A stretch of DNA of 64,000 nucleotides. Source: Erythrobacter insulae. Lineage in GTDB: Bacteria > Pseudomonadota > Alphaproteobacteria > Sphingomonadales > Sphingomonadaceae. A program made the position numbers and the translations under genes. Position 1 is the stretch's first letter; each line of letters starts with the position of its first letter. The stretch is taken from positions 2,174,501-2,238,500 of the forward strand of contig NZ_VHJK01000001.1 in assembly GCF_007004095.1 (NCBI RefSeq), written 5' to 3'. Below the pieces are notes generated by a model. The model saw only the letters and a list, made by a program, of their open reading frames with translations, was not told the origin of the DNA and did no database searches. This document shows, piece by piece, positions 19,353 through 31,132 of this stretch.

Positions 19353-20735
19353 ATGGATATTCGCATGACAGATTTTGCCGCCATCATCCTTGCTGCGGGC
19401 AAGGGCACTCGTATGAAAAGCGACCTTCACAAGGTGCTCCACCCGATTGCGGGCAAACCGATGTTGATGCACCTGCTCGACAGTTTTGCCGGACTTTCGC
19501 CGCAGCGCACGGTTGTGGTCGTGGGCGATCGGCGTGAACAGATCGATGCAGCACTTGAGGGGCGCGGTATCACAACCGCCATGCAAGATCCGCAGCTGGG
19601 CACCGCCCATGCTGCGCTTCAGGCTAAAGATGCGCTCTCGGGTTTTTCTGGCAACATTCTGATTTGTTTCGGCGATTGCCCAATGGTTGAGGCCGAAACA
19701 GTCCGCAAATTGACCGCTGCTCTGGACGGCGGAGCCAAAGTCGCTGTGCTGGGCTTTCGTCCCGAAGACCCGCTCGCCTATGGCCGGATCATCGCGCAAG
19801 GTGATGGCACCGTAGTCAAAATGGTTGAGTTCAAAGACGCGAGCGAAACGGAACGCGCGGTCAACCTGTGCAATTCCGGTCTGATCGTGGCGCATTCGGA
19901 CGATATGTGGCCGCTGCTGGATGCGGTGGACAACAACAATGCACAGGGCGAATATTATCTGCCCGATGTCGCCACAAACGCGATTGCGCGCGGCGACAAG
20001 GTCGTGGTCGTGGAAACCGGAGCGGATGAAGTCGCGGGGATCAATTCACGGTCCGAACTCGCAGGAGCAGAACAGCGCTGGCAAGCGGCGCGGCGTGAAC
20101 AGGCCATGGCGGATGGTGCGACGCTGAAAGCGCCCGATACCGTGTTTTTCAGCCACGATACGCAGCTGGGCCGCGATGTAACGGTTGAACCGCATGTTGT
20201 CTTCGGACCCGGCGTTAAAGTCGCAAACGGTGTCCATATCAAAGCCTATACGCACCTAGAGGGAGCGGATCTCGCCACCGGCGTTCAGGTCGGACCATTT
20301 GCGCGGCTGCGCCCTGGGGCTGTGCTCGAAGAAAACAGCTTTGTCGGCAATTTTGTCGAGATGAAAAAAGCGACCTTGGGCAAAGGCGCCAAAGCCAGCC
20401 ATCTGTCCTATATCGGCGATGCCACCGTTGGCGCAAATGCGAATATCGGAGCGGGTACGATCACCTGCAATTACGATGGCTATTTCAAATATCACACCAC
20501 CATTGGCGAGCGCGCCTTTATCGGTTCGAACAGCGCGTTGGTCGCGCCGGTCACAATCGGCGCCGATGCGATTGTGGCGGCTGGCAGCACGGTCAGCCGC
20601 GATGTCGGTGCGGGCGAACTGCGCATGGTCCGCGCAGAGCAGCTGGTCAAACAGGGGTGGGCCGACCGTTTCCATGACACCATGAAAAAGAAGAAAGCGG
20701 CGGCGAAGAAAGACGGACCCTCAAAGGACCCGTGA
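19353..20735 (+). CDS. glmU: bifunctional UDP-N-acetylglucosamine pyrophosphorylase / glucosamine-1-phosphate N-acetyltransferase
   Basis: Makes UDP-GlcNAc, precursor of peptidoglycan and lipid A. The N-terminal uridyltransferase half has the nucleotide-binding LAAGKGTRMKSDLHKVLHP and the QLGTAHA and NLCNSG segments. The C-terminal half is a left-handed beta-helix acetyltransferase (VGPFARLRPGA, NFVEMKKA, SHLSYIGDA, NIGAGTITCNYDG). Length is normal at 460 residues, with a lysine-rich tail. ATG 19365 (MTDFAAIIL) is an equally plausible start four codons later; neither has a good ribosome-binding site. The stop overlaps the next gene by GTGA. Confidence 0.97.
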   Translation: MDIRMTDFAAIILAAGKGTRMKSDLHKVLHPIAGKPMLMHLLDSFAGLSPQRTVVVVGDRREQIDAALEGRGITTAMQDPQLGTAHAALQAKDALSGFSGNILICFGDCPMVEAETVRKLTAALDGGAKVAVLGFRPEDPLAYGRIIAQGDGTVVKMVEFKDASETERAVNLCNSGLIVAHSDDMWPLLDAVDNNNAQGEYYLPDVATNAIARGDKVVVVETGADEVAGINSRSELAGAEQRWQAARREQAMADGATLKAPDTVFFSHDTQLGRDVTVEPHVVFGPGVKVANGVHIKAYTHLEGADLATGVQVGPFARLRPGAVLEENSFVGNFVEMKKATLGKGAKASHLSYIGDATVGANANIGAGTITCNYDGYFKYHTTIGERAFIGSNSALVAPVTIGADAIVAAGSTVSRDVGAGELRMVRAEQLVKQGWADRFHDTMKKKKAAAKKDGPSKDP

Positions 20736-21004
20736 TCGACCCACCGCCAACCTGCTGGCTCTGCGGCCGTCCGTTTGAAACGCTGCTTCAGTGGCATCAT
20801 CCGGTGCCAAAATCGAAGAAAGGGCGCGGCACTGTTCCGGTCCATCCGATTTGCCACAAAACGATCCATGCGAATTTCACCAACGCCGAGCTTGCACGGA
20901 TCGGTGATGATGTCGCCGCGATCCGGGACCACCCTGTGATCGGCAAATTTGTTCGGTGGATCGCATCCAAACCGCCTGATTTCCATGCTCCGACGCGCCG
21001 GTAG
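20732..21004 (+). CDS. small HNH-endonuclease-like protein
   Basis: A 90-residue protein with CWLCGRP, a WHHPVPKS segment, and VHPICHKTIHANFTN. This is the Cys4/His pattern of an HNH-type beta-beta-alpha metal fold. Proteins this small may be nucleases or only metal-binding relics; no partner domain is present. GTG 20732 overlaps the glmU stop (GTGA), implying coupled translation. The conserved position behind glmU in related sphingomonads is from memory and is not proof of a shared function. Confidence 0.78.
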   Translation: MIDPPPTCWLCGRPFETLLQWHHPVPKSKKGRGTVPVHPICHKTIHANFTNAELARIGDDVAAIRDHPVIGKFVRWIASKPPDFHAPTRR

Positions 21005-21074
21005 ACGCGCATCATCCGGGAACCATTGCGCCGCGTAACTGCTGATAGAGTAATCAGGCAAAGGGATAACGATC

Positions 21075-21722
21075 ATGGGTTTGGCGAAATGGATTGCAGC
21101 AGGGACAGGCATTGCCGCCGTTGGCGCGATTGCTGTGTTTGCGCAGTACCGCGATATTGAAAAGCCGGCTTACGAAATCGTCATCGCCGACAATGAATTT
21201 GAACTGCGCCAATACAAACCGATGGTCGTTGCCGAGGTTACCCATACCGGCAATCGCCGCCGCGCAAGCGGTGAGAGTTTCCGCCGGTTGGCCGCGTATA
21301 TCTTTGGCGAAGACCGGCCCGAGGGCGGCGAGGATATCGCCATGACATCTCCCGTCATCACCAACCGCGTCGATCAGAACGAATCCATCGCCATGACGTC
21401 TCCCGTAATTCAGGAGGAAACCGGTGAAGGCACGTGGCGGATGCGATTTGTCATGCCGGACAAATACACGCTCGATACGCTTCCCGCTGCGCCGGACGAT
21501 ATCACTTTGACAGAGGTGGCCGGACGGCGAATGGCCGCTGTGCAGTTTAATGGCAATGGCGGCGACGGTGACCTTGCGGTTATGCAGGCCAAGTTGATGG
21601 AATGGATTCAACGCCAAAACCTGAATGTTATCGGAGGCGTTGAATATGCATTTTATGATGCGCCCATGGTGCCCGGACAATTCCGCCGTAACGAGGTTTT
21701 GGTCGAAGTAGCGGCCGATTAG
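21075..21722 (+). CDS. SOUL-family heme-binding protein, membrane-anchored
   Basis: A 215-residue protein with an N-terminal helix (WIAAGTGIAAVGAIAVFA) that serves as signal or anchor, followed by a SOUL/HEBP domain. That domain shows YEIVIADNEFELRQY, the twice-repeated IAMTSPV motif, and WRMRFVMPDKYTLDTLP. Family members bind haem or tetrapyrroles; the physiological role in bacteria is unsettled. ATG 21075 follows GATAACGATC without a strong Shine-Dalgarno. Its TAG stop lies in the loop of a hairpin. Confidence 0.9.
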   Translation: MGLAKWIAAGTGIAAVGAIAVFAQYRDIEKPAYEIVIADNEFELRQYKPMVVAEVTHTGNRRRASGESFRRLAAYIFGEDRPEGGEDIAMTSPVITNRVDQNESIAMTSPVIQEETGEGTWRMRFVMPDKYTLDTLPAAPDDITLTEVAGRRMAAVQFNGNGGDGDLAVMQAKLMEWIQRQNLNVIGGVEYAFYDAPMVPGQFRRNEVLVEVAAD

Positions 21723-21738
21723 ACCATTATCGGCCGCT
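21710..21738 (+). terminator. hairpin overlapping the SOUL gene stop codon, possible bidirectional terminator
   Basis: A perfect 10-bp stem (21710-21719 with 21729-21738) encloses a 9-nt loop that begins with the SOUL stop codon TAG. It is followed on the plus strand by GTTTCC, only a weak T tract. It sits between convergent genes (SOUL and DUF1153), so it could serve both. Confidence 0.5.
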
Positions 21739-21754
21739 GTTTCCGGGCAAAATT

Positions 21755-21994
21755 CTACGCCTCTTCGAGCGACTTCTTGGAATTGGGAATGTGACCAAGC
21801 TCGCGCTCCCATTGTTCAAACTCGCTTCTGCTGAGCAGATAGCGGTTGCGTGCTTCATGGAAACTGATGACCCGATCATGGACCGCTTGGACCACATCGG
21901 CCTTTTTTGATTTCGACCAGTAAACGCGGTGCGATTTTGGCAGTCCATACTGCTTGATCGCATCGGCGATGGAAATATCACGGGGGTAAGCCAC
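21755..21994 (-). CDS. DUF1153 family protein (SciP-like, possible CtrA-pathway regulator)
   Basis: A 79-residue helical protein with the DUF1153 pattern: RVYWSKSKKADVVQAVHD, then ISFHEARNRYLLS, then EFEQWEREL. This is a helix-turn-helix-like fold shared with Caulobacter SciP, which binds CtrA and blocks its activity. The match is to the family; this may be a second paralogue rather than the SciP orthologue. I chose GTG 21994 because AAGGAG lies 8 nt upstream; TTG 22033 would extend it. A CtrA-like half-site pair lies about 110 nt upstream of the start. Confidence 0.75.
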   Translation of the reverse strand: MAYPRDISIADAIKQYGLPKSHRVYWSKSKKADVVQAVHDRVISFHEARNRYLLSRSEFEQWERELGHIPNSKKSLEEA

Positions 21995-22103
21995 TGTATT
22001 CACTCCTTCATCAAGGTCTAATTCAAGCCCCAAATTTACAACGCCCTCTGTTGCTGAAGGAAGGATCGCGCTCTCAAACTTAATCTGGCCCTATCAAACA
22101 TGG

Positions 22104-22118
22104 TTAAGATTGCGTTGA
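22104..22118. promoter_or_regulatory. possible CtrA-type binding site
   Basis: TTAA at 22104-22107 and TTGA at 22115-22118 are separated by 7 nt, one mismatch from the TTAA-N7-TTAA CtrA consensus of alphaproteobacteria. It lies upstream of the leftward DUF1153 gene. Such short sites occur by chance, so support is weak. Confidence 0.25.
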
Positions 22119-22208
22119 TGACACTCTACGTTGCTGGCGCGCGACGAAGCGATGGCAGAGTGTCGGACTGGCTTACAGCTACCGTTTGGTCAGTATGAAA
22201 AAGGCATG

Positions 22209-22239
22209 AAAAAGGGCGGCCCGGATCACCGGACCGCCC
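22209..22239 (-). terminator. intrinsic terminator of the S9 peptidase gene
   Basis: Arms 22214-22224 and 22229-22239 form an 11-bp GC-rich stem with one internal mismatch and an ATCA loop. On the minus strand the hairpin is followed by TTTTT (22213-22209). It lies 27 nt past the stop codon of the leftward peptidase gene. Confidence 0.85.
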
Positions 22240-22265
22240 CATTGATTTCGCCTCGATTCGGCCGA

Positions 22266-24446
22266 TCAGCCGCCGGATTTTTCATCCATCAGCTGCTGCA
22301 TCAGATAAACGTATTGCAGCGCCTGAAGTTTGGCGCGCTGTTCATTATCAACGCCGCCCGAATGTCCCCCGGTCATATCTTCAAAGTAATAATAGGGCTG
22401 ACCCAGAGCTTTCAGTTTGGCTGCGCCTTTACGCGCGTGGGCGGGGTGGGTGCGATCATCGGCTGTGGAGGCCCACAGGAACGGGGTGGGGTAATCCACG
22501 CCTTCGGTGATCTTTTGATACGGCGAATATTCTTCGATCCATTTGCGCTGTTCTTCGATGCGCGGATCGCCATATTCGCCAATCCACGATGCGCCCCTGC
22601 CGATCAGGTGATAGCGCAGCATATCGAACAGCGGGATCGCGACTATTGCCGCGTTGAACAGATCGGGCCGCTGCGTGATAGCAGTACCGACCAGCAAGCC
22701 GCCTTGCGAGCCGCCCTGAATGCCGAGATGCTCGGGCGCGGTGAACCCGCGATCGACAAGATCCTGACCCACGGCGATGAAATCATCCCAGGTCCGCTGT
22801 TTGTTTTCGCGGATCGCAGTCTGGTGCCAGTTCGGCCCGAATTCTCCGCCGCCGCGCAGGTTGGCGAGCACATAGGCGCCGCCTTTCTCAAGCCACAGTT
22901 TGCCGGTCGATCCAAGATATCCGGGCAAGCGCGGGATCTGGAACCCTCCATACCCGCTCATCAGGATGGCGGTGCTGCCATCCATTTCCATGCCTTTAGG
23001 TTTCACCACGAAATACGGGATTTTCGTCCCGTCGGCGCTGGTCGCTTCATGCTGTTCAACATCCATGCCGGCCTTGTCGAAATAGCTGGGGCTGGTTTTG
23101 AGCACAGTCGGCGCGGCCGTGCCGTCCGAATAATACAGCGTCGTCGGGTTGAGGAAATCGGTGACCGTAAACATGATCTGGTCGGTTTCATCAGAAGACG
23201 CCGCAATGGCAACGGTGGCGTTATCGGGCAGATCAACTTGCTCGCTAACCCAGGAACCGCCCGCCGCGTTGCTCTGATAATTGAATTTCAAAACCTTGCC
23301 GACGACATTGTCGAGCAAGCCAACGAACAGTGAATTGCCCGTGATGGCGCCGCCGCGTTTGGTCTGGCGTTCACCAGGCGCCCAGACGAGCGTTTTGGCG
23401 GCACCATTGGGGTTTGCTTTCCATTCTTCCAGATCAACCGCAACGAGGCTGTCTGCGGGGAATGTCTGGCCGTCCGCTTCCCAATCCACATCCGTTGAAT
23501 ACAACAAGTGGCCATCGACGATCCCGTAAGGCGATGCCTTCTTTGGGATATCCAGCTTCACCCACTCGCCGTCTTTTTCGACGAAATATTCGCTTTCGTG
23601 GAAGCTGATACCGCGAAACGCGGTGCGCGCGTGAATGGTGCCTTCATTGTCGCGCAGCAGGCTGGCTCCGGCCCACACGTCGCTCGATTCTCCGCGAAAA
23701 ATTTCCGGGGCATCGGACAGCGCGGTTCCGCGTTTCCACACCCGGCTGGTAAAGGCGTATTCGCTATCTGTGAGAGTGCCTTCGCCAAAATCGCGGCCAA
23801 CCAGCAGCGTGTCTTCGTCGATCCATTGAATGCCGCCCTGGCTTTTTTCTTCGATGGCAAAGCCGCCTTCGACGAAGGTTTTGGTCGTCGTGTCAAATTC
23901 GCGCATGATGGTCGCGTCTTCACCGCCATCGGACAGCGCGATCATGCATTTGGTGCGGGCAGGGGGCAGGCAGGTTGACCCTTTATAGACCCATTCCTTG
24001 CCTTCGGCTGCGGCCAGAGCATCCACATCTAGAACGGTTTCCCACTCCGGCTCATCGCTTTGATAGCTGTCCAACGTGGTACGGCGCAGCAGGCCTTTCG
24101 GGTTTTCCTTGTCTTGCCAGAAATTGTACAATCCATCCGGGCGAAAGCTGACAAAAGGAATGCGGTCTTCGCTGTCGTAAATTGCCAGCGCTTCGGCTTT
24201 CAATTGTTCAAAGCGCGGGTCGGTTTCCAACGCGGCCAGTGTCAGTTTGTTTTCATTCTCGACCCAGCCAAGCGCTTCGTCGCTGCGCGCTTCTTCGAGC
24301 CAGATATACGGATCCTGTTCGGGGCCGGGCACGCCATCGGCGGGTGTTTCGGTCTTATGGTCATCGGCGTGGGCGCCGGTTGCGGCTGTTACGGTCATGG
24401 CAGCAGCCAAGCCCCATGCAATTGCTTTGGTCGAGACAAGCTTCAA
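22266..24446 (-). CDS. prolyl oligopeptidase family (S9) serine peptidase, exported
   Basis: Predicted periplasmic or secreted peptidase of 726 residues. A signal peptide (WGLAAAMTVTAATGAHA) is followed by a seven-bladed beta-propeller, then an alpha/beta-hydrolase domain from about residue 500. The catalytic Ser is in GGSQGG (S580), the Asp is in TADDRTHP (D663/D664) and the His is in GGHSGG (H695). It probably cleaves after proline in short peptides. I chose TTG 24446, which has AAAGGAGAGG four to five nt upstream and yields a clean signal peptide; the longer frame to 24548 adds an unlikely leader. A terminator follows at 22209-22239. Confidence 0.92.
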   Translation of the reverse strand: MKLVSTKAIAWGLAAAMTVTAATGAHADDHKTETPADGVPGPEQDPYIWLEEARSDEALGWVENENKLTLAALETDPRFEQLKAEALAIYDSEDRIPFVSFRPDGLYNFWQDKENPKGLLRRTTLDSYQSDEPEWETVLDVDALAAAEGKEWVYKGSTCLPPARTKCMIALSDGGEDATIMREFDTTTKTFVEGGFAIEEKSQGGIQWIDEDTLLVGRDFGEGTLTDSEYAFTSRVWKRGTALSDAPEIFRGESSDVWAGASLLRDNEGTIHARTAFRGISFHESEYFVEKDGEWVKLDIPKKASPYGIVDGHLLYSTDVDWEADGQTFPADSLVAVDLEEWKANPNGAAKTLVWAPGERQTKRGGAITGNSLFVGLLDNVVGKVLKFNYQSNAAGGSWVSEQVDLPDNATVAIAASSDETDQIMFTVTDFLNPTTLYYSDGTAAPTVLKTSPSYFDKAGMDVEQHEATSADGTKIPYFVVKPKGMEMDGSTAILMSGYGGFQIPRLPGYLGSTGKLWLEKGGAYVLANLRGGGEFGPNWHQTAIRENKQRTWDDFIAVGQDLVDRGFTAPEHLGIQGGSQGGLLVGTAITQRPDLFNAAIVAIPLFDMLRYHLIGRGASWIGEYGDPRIEEQRKWIEEYSPYQKITEGVDYPTPFLWASTADDRTHPAHARKGAAKLKALGQPYYYFEDMTGGHSGGVDNEQRAKLQALQYVYLMQQLMDEKSGG

Positions 24447-24676
24447 AAGTCCTCTCCTTTGGGAAAAATCTACGCTTAGTGTGGGGCCCGCGCCGGTGAA
24501 TGTGAAGCGGAAAAGCGCGTTTTGGCCCATGAGTTTCGATGAACGCATTTGCGCGGGCCAAAGTCCGTTTTTCAGACGCGTTACGAAGCTTTACACGTCA
24601 AGGTAAATGCCCGTTAACAGTTTCACGCTTACCTGTTGGTCAGCGCCCGCAGAGGCGAAGGACAACGAGGGTAAAA

Positions 24677-25153
24677 ATGAACACTTCAAACACCGCGAAT
24701 GCCGAAACAGGTGTGGCAACAAAATTGTGGATCGCGGGTGTCAGCGTCCCTGTGACCGTTTTATGGGTGACGGAAAGCCATGCAGAGATCGTAACGCCCG
24801 GCGGCCTTGATCTGGCAAGCAACCAGCTCACCGCGCTGATCATGCGCGATTTTTTGAGTATGCCGATGCGCGTTGTCGCGCAGACTGATCAGAATGCGGT
24901 GCTCCATTTTGTCCAAAGACCGCATCCATCCGTGCTCGAATTGATTGATCGTGATCTTATCAAAGCGGGCATCGGCCGGTTGAGAGATATGCTGGAGGAG
25001 CGCGCAGTGCCCGACAACGCTCATGCCGATCTTGAATCGTGGCAGGCACGGGCCGACCGGGACGATAGCGCGGCGCATATCCAATTTCGCGAAAGGGTGA
25101 ACTCGCTTCGCGCATACCGCGTATCAGAGCCATTAAGCGCCGCTTTCGCCTGA
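24677..25153 (+). CDS. hypothetical protein
   Basis: A 158-residue soluble protein with no signal peptide or membrane helix. It has a mixed alpha/beta N-terminal half (LWIAGVSVPVTVLWVTESHAEI) and a charged helical C-terminal half. I do not recognise a family. ATG 24677 has GAGG six nt upstream; the frame continues upstream to 24539 but without a ribosome-binding site. It is divergent from the S9 peptidase, and a terminator shared with atpC follows. Confidence 0.6.
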   Translation: MNTSNTANAETGVATKLWIAGVSVPVTVLWVTESHAEIVTPGGLDLASNQLTALIMRDFLSMPMRVVAQTDQNAVLHFVQRPHPSVLELIDRDLIKAGIGRLRDMLEERAVPDNAHADLESWQARADRDDSAAHIQFRERVNSLRAYRVSEPLSAAFA

Positions 25154-25184
25154 TCAGGGATAACAGTGCGGCAAGGCGACACAA

Positions 25185-25214
25185 AAAAGGGCGGCCCACA
25201 AAAGCCGCCCTTTT
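25185..25214. terminator. bidirectional terminator between the hypothetical gene and the atp operon
   Basis: An 11-bp perfect stem (25185-25195 with 25204-25214) encloses an 8-nt loop. A-runs on the left and T-runs on the right mean that either strand gives a hairpin followed by U residues. It sits between two convergent stop codons. Confidence 0.85.
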
Positions 25215-25236
25215 CGTATGCAAGATCGTGAGGCGC

Positions 25237-25494
25237 TTACGCTTCGACGTGCTCAGCCAAAACAGTCAGACCGTTTTCACCGACTTCGGCAAATCCGCCG
25301 CGCACTTCGATAAGCTCAGGTGCGCCGCCATCAGTCTTAAAGACCTGAACCGCGCCATCACGGATTGTGGACATGAAAGGCGCGTGGCCTTCCAAAACGC
25401 CAAATTCGCCTTCGGAGCCGGGAACGACGACCATGTGGACGTCTTCGCTACGGACCTGCCGCGCAGGGGTTACGAGTTCGAAGTGAAGAGCCAT
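25237..25494 (-). CDS. atpC: ATP synthase F1 subunit epsilon
   Basis: Short form of the epsilon subunit (85 residues), essentially only the N-terminal beta-sandwich domain: [10 protein letters not shown], then [19 protein letters not shown], then [18 protein letters not shown]. The C-terminal helical hairpin that inhibits ATP hydrolysis in E. coli is missing. This is common in alphaproteobacteria, where a separate zeta inhibitor exists. It is last in the atpHAGDC operon, 5 nt after atpD. Confidence 0.95.
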   Translation of the reverse strand: MALHFELVTPARQVRSEDVHMVVVPGSEGEFGVLEGHAPFMSTIRDGAVQVFKTDGGAPELIEVRGGFAEVGENGLTVLAEHVEA

Positions 25495-25499
25495 CAGAC

Positions 25500-27014
<1,515 letters not shown>

Positions 27015-27884
27015 CTACAGCGCTTCCGCGCCAGCAATAATTTCGATCAGTTCGGTTGTAATCGCGGCCTGACGGCGGCGGTTATATTCGATGTTGAGAT
27101 CCTTGATGAGGTCGCCTGCGTTGCGCGTCGCGTTATCCATCGCAGTCATCGAAGCGCCTTGTTCTGATGCTTCGCGTTCAAGCAATGCCCCGAACAGCTG
27201 CGTTTTTACATAACGCGGCAGCAATTCTTCGAGGATTTCCTCTTCGCCCGGTTCATATTCAACCACCGCGCCGCCATCGTCCGATGCTTCGGGTGAGGGG
27301 ACAGGGATCAGCTGATTAACGGTCGGGTCCTGAACCAGGGCCGACTGGAATGTCGGATAGATCAGATGCGCGATGTCAAACTTGCCGTCTTCGAACATGC
27401 CGATCAACTCGGCAGCGATCGCATCGGCTTCTTCGAAACCGGGCGTCTTTACCGTGCTGGTGTCGAAATGCTTGCCGATATGGCTCGCATAATCCCGTTT
27501 GAGCGGGGCGCGGCCTTTTTTGCCGACAAGGTAGAATTCAACGTCTTTGCCTTCGGCCAGAAGCGCGCTGGCTTTGGCTTTCGCAGCTTTGACGATGTTC
27601 GAGTTCAAGCCGCCGCACAGGCCTTTGTCCGTGTTGACCACGACCAGAAGGTTGCGTTTGTCCGATCCGGTCCCGCGCAGCAGGATCGGTGCGCTGTCGC
27701 CCGAAACCTTGCCAGCAAGAGAGGCCATTACGGCGCTCAAACGTTCGGCATAGGGCCGACCAGCTTCTGCAGCAGCCTGCGCACGGCGCAATTTCGCCGC
27801 TGCGACCATCTGTTTGGCCTTGGTGATCTTCTGGGTCGATTTAACCGACCCGATCCGATCTTTAAGTTCCTTCAATGAGGGCAC
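27015..27884 (-). CDS. atpG: ATP synthase F1 subunit gamma
   Basis: Central rotor shaft of F1. The 289-residue protein starts with the conserved [16 protein letters not shown] and has the [11 protein letters not shown] stretch. It ends with the coiled helix [17 protein letters not shown]...[17 protein letters not shown], which contacts the catalytic hexamer. The start is GTG 27884, preceded by AAAGGAG. It lies 12 nt downstream of atpA. Confidence 0.97.
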   Translation of the reverse strand: MPSLKELKDRIGSVKSTQKITKAKQMVAAAKLRRAQAAAEAGRPYAERLSAVMASLAGKVSGDSAPILLRGTGSDKRNLLVVVNTDKGLCGGLNSNIVKAAKAKASALLAEGKDVEFYLVGKKGRAPLKRDYASHIGKHFDTSTVKTPGFEEADAIAAELIGMFEDGKFDIAHLIYPTFQSALVQDPTVNQLIPVPSPEASDDGGAVVEYEPGEEEILEELLPRYVKTQLFGALLEREASEQGASMTAMDNATRNAGDLIKDLNIEYNRRRQAAITTELIEIIAGAEAL

Positions 27885-27896
27885 TGAGGCGCTCCT

Positions 27897-29438
<1,542 letters not shown>

Positions 29439-29459
29439 TTAAGCCTTTGTGGCTTCTAT

Positions 29460-30014
29460 TTAGGCTTTCATTGCCTGAGCAAGCGAGTTGAGACGGGTGC
29501 GGATCGAGGCATCAATGCGCTGCGAACCGATTGTGACGACGAGACCGCCGAGCAGATCGGGATCTACATCGGCAGAAAGCATTACAGTGCGACCTTCACG
29601 TGCAGTCAGTTTCGCCTTGAGAGCGGCGATCTGGCTGTCCGAAAGAGGATGCGCGCTGGAAACAGTGGCGGTAACCTCGCCGCGCTGGGCAGCGGCAATG
29701 GTTCGAAAAGCGGCGATAATGTTGCCAAGCGCCGAAAGGCGGCGGTTGGAAGCAAGCACACCGAGAAAACTGGTGGTCAGCTCAGCCAGGCCGAGATGTT
29801 TTGCAACCGCAGCGATCGCTTGGCCTTGGGCGGAGCGGGAAAGCTGAGGGTTGGTGGTCGCATCGCGAAGATCAGCTGATTCGTTCAAGGCCTCGCTCAA
29901 TTTGGCAAGATCAGTCTCGACAGCGGTGACCGTTCCGGCCTCGCTTGCGAGTTCGAATAAAGCTGAGGCGTAACGGCCTGCTAGGCTAGACTGAATACCG
30001 GCGGAAATATCCAC
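29460..30014 (-). CDS. atpH: ATP synthase F1 subunit delta
   Basis: Links the F1 head to the peripheral stalk (OSCP homologue). The 184-residue protein begins [18 protein letters not shown] and ends with the conserved [27 protein letters not shown] 30014 is the start, with AAGGA 11 nt upstream. It is first in the leftward atpHAGDC operon; the Fo genes (atpIBEF) are not in this window, a split usual for alphaproteobacteria. The promoter should lie in 30015-30207, shared as a divergent region with the dioxygenase gene. Confidence 0.95.
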   Translation of the reverse strand: MDISAGIQSSLAGRYASALFELASEAGTVTAVETDLAKLSEALNESADLRDATTNPQLSRSAQGQAIAAVAKHLGLAELTTSFLGVLASNRRLSALGNIIAAFRTIAAAQRGEVTATVSSAHPLSDSQIAALKAKLTAREGRTVMLSADVDPDLLGGLVVTIGSQRIDASIRTRLNSLAQAMKA

Positions 30015-30207
30015 GCGCTTTGACGTCCTTATAGGAGCTGTGAAAAATAACGATGCATCGCTCTACATGGTGGAGGCCCGATCAAGGGCTCTCCTGCAAA
30101 GCTGGCGCGCGCCTAGCAATGTCTATCTGATTCCGCAAGCGGAGCGGGGCGGGATTATTGATGCTTTGCCAGAAAGGCTTGTGTTATATTCCGTAATATG
30201 GCATCTA

Positions 30208-30223
30208 CTTACCGAACGGTAAG
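30208..30223. promoter_or_regulatory. perfect palindrome, candidate repressor operator of the dioxygenase gene
   Basis: CTTACCG-AA-CGGTAAG: two 7-nt arms in exact inverted repeat with a 2-nt spacer. It lies 20 nt upstream of the dioxygenase ATG and just downstream of a possible -10 (TATATT at 30185-30190). Position and symmetry fit a TetR-type repressor site; no such regulator gene is nearby. Confidence 0.55.
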
Positions 30224-30242
30224 AGAGATTTGGGAGAGAATC

Positions 30243-31070
30243 ATGCAACTGACACCAATGGCACCGAAATGCGGCGTCGAAGTATCTGGCGTATCACTCG
30301 CATCATGCAGCGATGCAGAGATGGAGCAGATCAAGCAGACGATTTACGAGCACGGGGTCGCGGTTTTCCGCGATCAGGATTTCTCGCCTGAGGATCACAT
30401 AAATTTTGGCCGCCGGTGGGGCGGGATTGATGTGAACAATTATTTCCCGCTGAACGAAGCGTTTCCGGAAATCGCCCTGGTGAAAAAAGAAGCGCACGAA
30501 TCCACCAATATCGGCGGGGCATGGCATACCGACCATTCCTACGATCAAATCCCGGCGATGGGATCGGTGTTGGTGGCCCGCGATTTACCGCCCAGCGGCG
30601 GTGATACCGAATGGGCGCATATGGGCGCCGCCTACGACGCGCTGAGTGACGAGATCAAAGCCGAGATCGAAAACCTCGAAGCATTCCACACCGCCGACCA
30701 TGTTTATAAGGCCGATGGCCTGTATGCGCAGACCGACATGGGTAAAAACCTGCGTGGTCAGGATCTGAAAACGGGGGCGATCCATCCTGTGGTGATCCGT
30801 CATCCGCAAACAGGCCGCAAGCTGCTTTATGTCAACGGCGGCTTTACAATCCATTTTGTCGGTCAGACGCGCGAAGAAAGTATGCCGCTGCTGCAAAAAT
30901 TGCTCGATGCGGCGGTGATGGATGACAATCGCTGCCGGCTTCAATGGAAGCCGGGTACCGTGGCGATCTGGGACAACCGGACCAGCTGGCACAATGCGAT
31001 CAACGATTACGCAGGTCACCGCCGCGAAATGCACCGCATCACCCTGTCGGGCGAGGCGCTGGCGGCTTAA
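30243..31070 (+). CDS. TauD/TfdA-family 2-oxoglutarate and Fe(II)-dependent dioxygenase
   Basis: Predicted non-haem iron oxygenase of 275 residues. The facial triad is visible as H95 and D97 (WHTDHS) and a distal H250 (SWHNAI), with a 2-oxoglutarate-binding Arg in HRREMHR (R261 or R265). Family members hydroxylate taurine, 2,4-D, alkyl sulfates or other small acids; the substrate here is unknown. ATG 30243 has GGGAGAG upstream; an open extension to 30198 runs through the palindromic operator and is unlikely to be translated. It is monocistronic, with its own terminator. Confidence 0.9.
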   Translation: MQLTPMAPKCGVEVSGVSLASCSDAEMEQIKQTIYEHGVAVFRDQDFSPEDHINFGRRWGGIDVNNYFPLNEAFPEIALVKKEAHESTNIGGAWHTDHSYDQIPAMGSVLVARDLPPSGGDTEWAHMGAAYDALSDEIKAEIENLEAFHTADHVYKADGLYAQTDMGKNLRGQDLKTGAIHPVVIRHPQTGRKLLYVNGGFTIHFVGQTREESMPLLQKLLDAAVMDDNRCRLQWKPGTVAIWDNRTSWHNAINDYAGHRREMHRITLSGEALAA

Positions 31071-31101
31071 GCGTCAAAATCAATTCGCTAACATGCGCTG
31101 G

Positions 31102-31132
31102 AGGGCGGAGAACTAGGGTTCTTCGCCCTTTT
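31102..31132 (+). terminator. intrinsic terminator of the dioxygenase gene
   Basis: A 12-bp stem (31102-31113 with 31118-31129, one G-U pair) has a TAGG loop and is followed by TTTT. It begins 32 nt after the dioxygenase stop. The loop overlaps the stop codon of the convergent protease gene, so the same DNA ends that reading frame. Confidence 0.8.
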
